From the NCBI GenBank assembly GCA_002418765.1, contig DIET01000012.1, positions 21,083 to 85,082 on the forward strand: a DNA stretch of 64,000 nucleotides. The letters are read 5' to 3'. Under the pieces are notes generated by a model that saw only the letters and a list, made by a program, of their open reading frames with translations, was not told the origin of the DNA and made no database searches. The stretch is from Peptococcaceae bacterium UBA5767. Lineage in GTDB: Bacteria; Bacillota; TC1; UBA5767. The translations under genes were made by a program, and so were the position numbers. This document shows positions 63,149 through 64,000 of this stretch, piece by piece. The stretch's first letter is position 1. Each line of letters starts with the position of its first letter.

Positions 63149-64000
63149 ATGGATATGAATCTCAAGTATGGTCTTGAAGAAAAACCTCAGCATTGGGAAT
63201 CTCTGATTTATGGATTGCAGTGGAGTGCAGTGATTTTTTCCAGCAATATTTTTCTCCTTCTTTTGGTGACGCAGTCATTGGGTTTCCCTATGAACATGAC
63301 AGCGCAGTTTATTCAGCGTTCCTTGGTATTTATGGGAATTTCCAGTTTGTTACAGATTTATTTTGGTCATCGTCTGACTGTTTTTGATGTGGTGGCCTCT
63401 TTTTGGCTGTCTACCTTTATTTTTGTGGCTTATGTGCAACAGGCCCAAGGAATTGCGCTGTCTATTATTATGGGTAAATTACAATTTTTACAGATTGCTA
63501 CGGGACTTTTGCTGATTGTTTTGACGCTATCGGGGATTGCAGGAAAAATCAAACGTTTCTTTACACCTACCACGATGGGCGTGACTCTGATTCTGATCTG
63601 CATTCAGATGAGTAGTAGCTTGGTGCCTGGCATGATGCGAGGCTCCCATGGGATTGCTGACATGCGGCTGGTGCTTTATTCTATGGTTTTATACCTTGCA
63701 TCTCTTTATATTGGTTTTCGAGGTGGTCGGCTTCAGCCCTATATTGGGCTCATCGGGCTCGGAGGGGGCTGGCTTTCATATCGGTTGCTTGGATTGCCAG
63801 TGAAAAGCATGGTGGAGATGCCAGGGATTTTGTTACCGAGACCATTTGCCTTTGGACCACCGGTGGTAGACATGAGTCTGTTGCCTGTCACATTTTTCAT
63901 TGTCATGATTTACTTGTCGAATGAAATCGCTTCAGTCAATGCAGCTGGAGATGTATTGGATGTGGAGGTTACGGAACATACGATCCATAGAACGTCGTAT
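63149..64000 (+). CDS. NCS2 xanthine/uracil permease, N-terminal part
   Basis: An open frame with no stop runs to the window end, giving at least 284 residues: LKYGLEEKPQHWESLIYGLQ is the conserved NCS2 N-terminus, followed by hydrophobic helices and AGKIKRFFTPTTMGV, then the loop with GGGRLQPYIG-like residues and NEIASVNAAGDV. NCS2 carriers import uracil, xanthine, uric acid or other purines by proton symport. AAAGG lies 5 bases before ATG 63149 (63155, 63131 and 63122 are in frame too). It supports purine use by this organism. Confidence 0.88.
   Translation, partial: MDMNLKYGLEEKPQHWESLIYGLQWSAVIFSSNIFLLLLVTQSLGFPMNMTAQFIQRSLVFMGISSLLQIYFGHRLTVFDVVASFWLSTFIFVAYVQQAQGIALSIIMGKLQFLQIATGLLLIVLTLSGIAGKIKRFFTPTTMGVTLILICIQMSSSLVPGMMRGSHGIADMRLVLYSMVLYLASLYIGFRGGRLQPYIGLIGLGGGWLSYRLLGLPVKSMVEMPGILLPRPFAFGPPVVDMSLLPVTFFIVMIYLSNEIASVNAAGDVLDVEVTEHTIHRTSY

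Overview
The window reads as chromosomal DNA of a low-to-moderate G+C, spore-former-type anaerobe of the Firmicutes (Clostridia). Strong AGGAGG-type ribosome sites sit before most genes, intrinsic terminators are plentiful, and the gene content fits: an FprA-type flavo-diiron protein, PadR, Fur/PerR and Rrf2 regulators, molybdenum hydroxylase subunits, BMP-type nucleoside transport, iron-sulfur flavoproteins and an archaeal-type PEP carboxylase. I cannot name the species. No rRNA, complete tRNA, transposase, phage gene or CRISPR array was seen.

Layout. 1-3.3 kb: a perfect 24-bp hairpin, then a run of small envelope/stress genes (LapA-like, Lmo0937-like, CsbD, YtxH, DUF948). 3.7-8.4 kb: a flavodoxin-type reductase, a 4-oxalocrotonate tautomerase-like protein, DUF2294, archaeal-type PEP carboxylase and an OFA-type MFS carrier. 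8.6-12.9 kb: surface and stress genes, including a lipoprotein, a YggT protein and a large LPXTG-anchored DUF3494 ('ice-binding') protein with three repeat domains. 13.1-19.4 kb: signalling, with a REC-PAS-GGDEF-HD-GYP protein, a CheB-CheR-PAS fusion and an overlapping PAS-LuxR regulator. 19.6-22.5 kb: an ATP-NAD-kinase-like protein translationally coupled to a PLP aminotransferase-like enzyme, then a methyltransferase.

23.4-41.1 kb is the main accessory block. It holds a complete BMP/nucleoside-type ABC importer (lipoprotein, double ATPase, two permeases), a DAO-family FAD oxidoreductase, a GntR regulator, a three-subunit xanthine-dehydrogenase-type molybdenum hydroxylase, an iron-sulfur flavoprotein, an XRE-cupin regulator, a second BMP lipoprotein, an MtaD/ATZ-type amidohydrolase, and a third BMP lipoprotein gene broken by a frameshift. 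Together they look like uptake, deamination and hydroxylation of a purine or related N-heterocycle; the substrate is inferred.

41.2-54.7 kb: an MFS carrier, a membrane GGDEF protein, a perR-katG peroxide-defence pair with a perfect 7-1-7 operator, DUF454, cupin, OsmC, an NAD-dependent epimerase, DUF4395, mnmA and an Rrf2 regulator with a nested palindrome between them, a RibD-C reductase and a lipoprotein. 55.0-60.7 kb: FprA, then a leader RNA (hairpin, potential pseudoknot, terminator) ahead of an NMT1/SsuA-type ABC importer co-transcribed with a UbiD-type decarboxylase. This is the best candidate here for an undescribed regulated pathway. 60.9-64 kb: an excisionase-type DNA-binding protein, a PadR/HAAS membrane pair, and the start of an NCS2 purine/pyrimidine permease that runs off the window, consistent with the purine theme upstream.
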